DNA from: a virus
Virus record (IMG/VR): IMGVR_UViG_3300050821_005301
Coordinates: 1 to 31,323 of that record
DNA length: 31,323 bases
Reading direction: 5' to 3' (one strand)
The translations under genes and the position numbers were made by a program. The notes beneath the pieces are model-generated. The model was not told the origin of the DNA. It made no database searches and was given only the letters and a program-made list of their open reading frames with translations. This document shows positions 29,320 to 31,323 of the stretch, in pieces (positions within the stretch are counted from its first letter, which is position 1; each line of letters opens with the position of its first letter).

Positions 29320-29753
29320 ACATCACAGTCACCAGGAAATGGTTCACCGCGCTATCGACAATCGGGGAGCTTGAGTGCCTGAATGCTGCGCATGGGCCAT
29401 TCCACTGCTTCACGCTGGAGCCGCCGAAGAAAGATCCGCCCGCCAAGCCGCGCTGCATACCGCCCGGCACCTATGAGGTCATCTGGAGATTCAGCCAAAA
29501 GCATCAGATGTGGGTGCCTGGAATCGAGAATGTTCCAGAGTTCACAGATATCGAAATTCACTCCGGCAACTTCCCGAAAGATACAGAAGGCTGTTTGCTC
29601 GTGGCCGAATCTCGCGGGAACGTCGTGCCCAGCGGGGCAGATTCTATCTTAAACTCTAAAGTGATCTTCGCCCGCCTAGCCTACGAGTACATCAAGCCAG
29701 CAATCGACGCGAAAGAGAGAGTTTGGATTACCTACATGGAGAAACCGGAATGA
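29316..29753 (+). CDS. DUF5675-family lysis-cassette protein
   Basis: 145 residues. The pattern F-H-C-F-T-L-E-P-P, P-P-G-T-Y-E-V, then T-D-I-E-I-H-S-G-N-F-P-K-D-T-E-G-C-L-L-V fits DUF5675 proteins, usually encoded near phage holins. The I-H-x-G-N...G-C-L pattern recalls active-site residues of L,D-transpeptidases and related fold, so it might act on peptidoglycan; that part is inference. No separate endolysin is recognised in the window, which raises its interest. Confidence 0.74.
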   Translation: MNITVTRKWFTALSTIGELECLNAAHGPFHCFTLEPPKKDPPAKPRCIPPGTYEVIWRFSQKHQMWVPGIENVPEFTDIEIHSGNFPKDTEGCLLVAESRGNVVPSGADSILNSKVIFARLAYEYIKPAIDAKERVWITYMEKPE

Positions 29754-29995
29754 TCTGGGGATTTTTCTATCGGTTTTTGATGAAGCTGGCCCATCGCTTC
29801 CACTGGCATTATGCGCCGCCGTCCTATCCCGATGGTGACACTCAACTCTGGTGCCAGTGGTGCGGATTCCGGCAGACAATCAAACGGCGCACGCGCACCA
29901 TTGCAGAGCTAGAACAGATCCTTGCTGAGCCGCCGGATAGCTATGAGGTGAAAATTAATCCCGATGGGTCGATTAAGGCGGTAAAACGTGGCTAG
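29750..29995 (+). CDS. Small protein with Cys-x-x-Cys motif
   Basis: 81 residues from ATG 29750 (ATGA overlap). The N-terminal amphipathic stretch (MIWGFFYRFLMKLAHRFHWHY) precedes a W-C-Q-W-C-G-F knuckle and a helix (T-I-A-E-L-E-Q-I-L). The end is basic strand (V-K-I-N-P-D-G-S-I-K). Part of the lysis cassette by position; function unknown. Confidence 0.6.
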   Translation: MIWGFFYRFLMKLAHRFHWHYAPPSYPDGDTQLWCQWCGFRQTIKRRTRTIAELEQILAEPPDSYEVKINPDGSIKAVKRG

Positions 29996-30524
29996 CATAG
30001 GCGGAGTACTCAGCAAGGTAGCTCCCTGGATTGCCGCTGCGGCTTCAGCTCCGCTCCCCGGATTTGTAGGAATGGCCGCGCAGACGCTTAGCGGGCTCCT
30101 AGGCAAGACGGTGGCTCCCAACGCCCAAGCGATCACCGAGGCGGCCAGAAACGCCTCTACGGAACAATTACAGGCCATCCGGGCGGCAGATCAAGACTTC
30201 GCGCTCAAGATGCAAACCTTGGGCTTTCAAAGCATCGAACAAGTGCTCCGGGCGGATGATGACGATAGGGCCAATGCCCGCGCCCGGGAGATTGCCTTGA
30301 AGGACCGGCTCCCGGCGATTCTGGCGCTTGCGGTCAGCGCGGCATTCTTCGGGCTCCTTTGGATTTTGGCCCGCTGGAACATTCCAAAGGAAAATTCCTC
30401 GATTCTTTATGCCACGGTAGGGACTTTGGGCACGGCCTTTATTTCGATCATCGGCTACTACTTCGGCAGCTCGGCCGGCAGCGATGCAAAAACCAAGATC
30501 ATTGGGGATATTGCGAAGTCGTGA
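29988..30524 (+). CDS. Holin, GTA 3TM family-like
   Basis: 178 residues from GTG 29988. The N-terminal amphipathic or hydrophobic stretch includes A-P-W-I-A-A-A-A-S-A-P-L-P-G-F. An acidic middle Q-V-L-R-A-D-D-D-D-R-A-N-A-R is followed by two membrane helices (L-P-A-I-L-A-L-A-V-S-A-A-F-F-G-L-L-W and A-T-V-G-T-L-G-T-A-F-I-S-I-I-G-Y-Y-F-G). The order and S-S-A-G-S-D-A-K-T-K end match holins of the gene-transfer-agent 3TM family, which permeabilise the inner membrane for lysis. Its stop overlaps the next GTG. Confidence 0.76.
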   Translation: MASIGGVLSKVAPWIAAAASAPLPGFVGMAAQTLSGLLGKTVAPNAQAITEAARNASTEQLQAIRAADQDFALKMQTLGFQSIEQVLRADDDDRANARAREIALKDRLPAILALAVSAAFFGLLWILARWNIPKENSSILYATVGTLGTAFISIIGYYFGSSAGSDAKTKIIGDIAKS

Positions 30525-30973
30525 AAGGATTGCGCATAGTGCCGGTGTCGCTGGAGGAAGCAAATGCCTTTGTCCAGCAGCATCACCGGCATCATAGGCC
30601 GGTTCCTGGCGCCAAGTTTTGTATCGGCTGTGCAAATGGCAGTGCAATTGTTGGTGTAGCGATTGTTGGCCGTCCTGTTGCGCGGATGTTGGACGATGGA
30701 TTGACTCTTGAAGTCAATCGGGCTTGCACTGATGGCACTAAAAACGCCAATTCATGTCTATATGGCGCGGCCCGGCGAGCGGCGTTTGCTCTCGGATATA
30801 GGAAGCTGATTACCTATACTCTGCCAGAGGAGAGCGGCTCCAGTTTGGCCGGTGCCGGTTGGAAGTGCATGGGATTGGCCGGTGGCGGAAAATGGGCAAG
30901 GGAATATCGCCCACGAGTAGATACCCATCCGCTTCAGTCAAAAATCAAATGGGAAGTGCCAGCGCAATGCTAG
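30521..30973 (+). CDS. XF1762-family protein
   Basis: 150 residues from GTG 30521 (GTGA overlap). The start L-R-I-V-P-V-S-L-E-E-A-N-A-F-V, then H-H-R-H-H-R-P-V-P-G-A-K-F-C-I-G, G-V-A-I-V-G-R-P-V-A-R and L-E-V-N-R-A-C-T-D-G-T-K-N-A match XF1762-family phage proteins, which look related to N-acetyltransferases. Often found near lysis genes; biological role unknown. Confidence 0.76.
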   Translation: MKGLRIVPVSLEEANAFVQQHHRHHRPVPGAKFCIGCANGSAIVGVAIVGRPVARMLDDGLTLEVNRACTDGTKNANSCLYGAARRAAFALGYRKLITYTLPEESGSSLAGAGWKCMGLAGGGKWAREYRPRVDTHPLQSKIKWEVPAQC

Positions 30974-31155
30974 AGCATCTCAAGCTCGCCTTCGACATCG
31001 CTCTGACCGTTCTTTCGGGCGTGGCTTATTGGGGATGCGTAGAGAAGCTAAAAGCCTGCATCAAAGAGCGCCAGGCAACAGCAGAGATTAAGCGTGAGTT
31101 GTTTCAGGCATTCTTGAAGGATCTGGCCGGTAAGGCTAATGGGCAGGCTGTCTAA
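30967..31155 (+). CDS. 62-residue membrane-anchored protein
   Basis: Starts at ATG 30967, overlapping the upstream stop; ATG 30949 is possible. A hydrophobic helix (L-A-F-D-I-A-L-T-V-L-S-G-V-A-Y-W-G) near residues 7-23 is followed by a Lys/Glu-rich helix. Small one-helix proteins of this kind in lysis cassettes can be spanin or antiholin parts. Assignment unsure. It converges with the leftward gene from the right edge (20-base overlap). Confidence 0.55.
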   Translation: MLEHLKLAFDIALTVLSGVAYWGCVEKLKACIKERQATAEIKRELFQAFLKDLAGKANGQAV

Positions 31156-31294
31156 GTCCAGGCCGTTTCTTCCCACACCAAAAGCATTCATTCGCTGGCC
31201 GCGAAGGGCCGTCATCGTATACATGGCCGCCGTGTTTCCGCACACACTGGAACTCAATCCACGCCCGTCTGATTCGTCGCAACAATTCAGGCAT
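31136..31294 (-). CDS. Small zinc-knuckle protein, right-edge leftward gene
   Basis: The leftward reading from ATG 31294 gives 52 residues (MPELLRRIRRAWIEFQCVRK...), with C-F-W-C-G-K-K-R-P-G near the end and a C-x-x-x-x-H-x-x-H-like stretch before it (C-V-R-K-H-G-G-H). This suggests zinc binding. A TTG at 31309 in frame has a strong GAGGAG ribosome site at six bases and may be the true start (57 residues). The frame is open at the edge. It marks the return to leftward genes. Confidence 0.6.
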   Translation of the reverse strand: MPELLRRIRRAWIEFQCVRKHGGHVYDDGPSRPANECFWCGKKRPGLRQPAH

Positions 31295-31323
31295 ATTCTT
31301 TATAGGCAACAGCCTCTCCTCAA

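Overview
The window looks like part of a tailed double-stranded DNA phage (or prophage) genome. About 28.5 kb of tightly packed rightward genes carries an ordered virion-and-lysis programme: terminase, portal, scaffold, SU10-type major capsid protein, head-tail connector, tail tube-like protein, large internal or ejection-type proteins, a fibre-like protein, and a holin cassette. No tape measure, sheath or baseplate set is seen, and the order (portal, scaffold, capsid, adaptor, about 650-residue tail protein, Gln/Gly-rich internal proteins) suits a short-tailed, podovirus-like phage. No integrase, DNA polymerase or tRNA is visible. Several proteins start with short signal peptides ending in A-Q or Y-G-Q, a style common in Acidobacteriota. 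That host guess is inference only.

Layout. Positions 1-2601 hold thirteen small overlapping leftward genes: a Cys-tripeptide-repeat protein cut by the left edge, two ribosome-modulation-factor-like proteins, several 32-63 residue membrane proteins, and a ribbon-helix-helix regulator at the head of the operon with a promoter/operator candidate. From 2663 the rightward block starts with a glycosyltransferase and small packaging-proximal genes, then terS (4891-5358) and a terminase large subunit broken into an ATPase half (5252-5983) and a nuclease half (7548-8510). The portal follows (to 11004), then four exported proteins (11251-13652), scaffold (13692-14837), capsid (14848-16068), two zinc-ribbon proteins, a DxD glycosyltransferase, connector and tail protein (18138-20798), Fn3 and acetyltransferase-like proteins, internal proteins (21715-26759), and an exported fibre-like protein (26756-28273). 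An AT-rich, DnaA-box-like gap (28274-28577) separates these from the lysis cassette (28578-31155). A leftward zinc-finger gene converges from the right edge.

Most unusual point. At least four small proteins (genes at 4703, 6283, 6701 and 6913), plus an in-frame tail directly behind the stop of the terminase ATPase half, end in the same C-terminal peptide, F-Y-G-E-(K/R)-stop. Their codons differ, so the peptide itself appears to be conserved. These genes flank terS and fill the gap inside the split terminase, which suggests a tagging or docking signal tied to packaging or virion assembly. I do not recognise it as a described system.

Genes are linked by 4-nt stop/start overlaps (ATGA, GTGA, TTGA). 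In two places (7548 and 21283) the only start compatible with the coding frame is CTG inside a CTGA overlap. That suggests translation restart at a non-standard codon, including for the terminase nuclease half.
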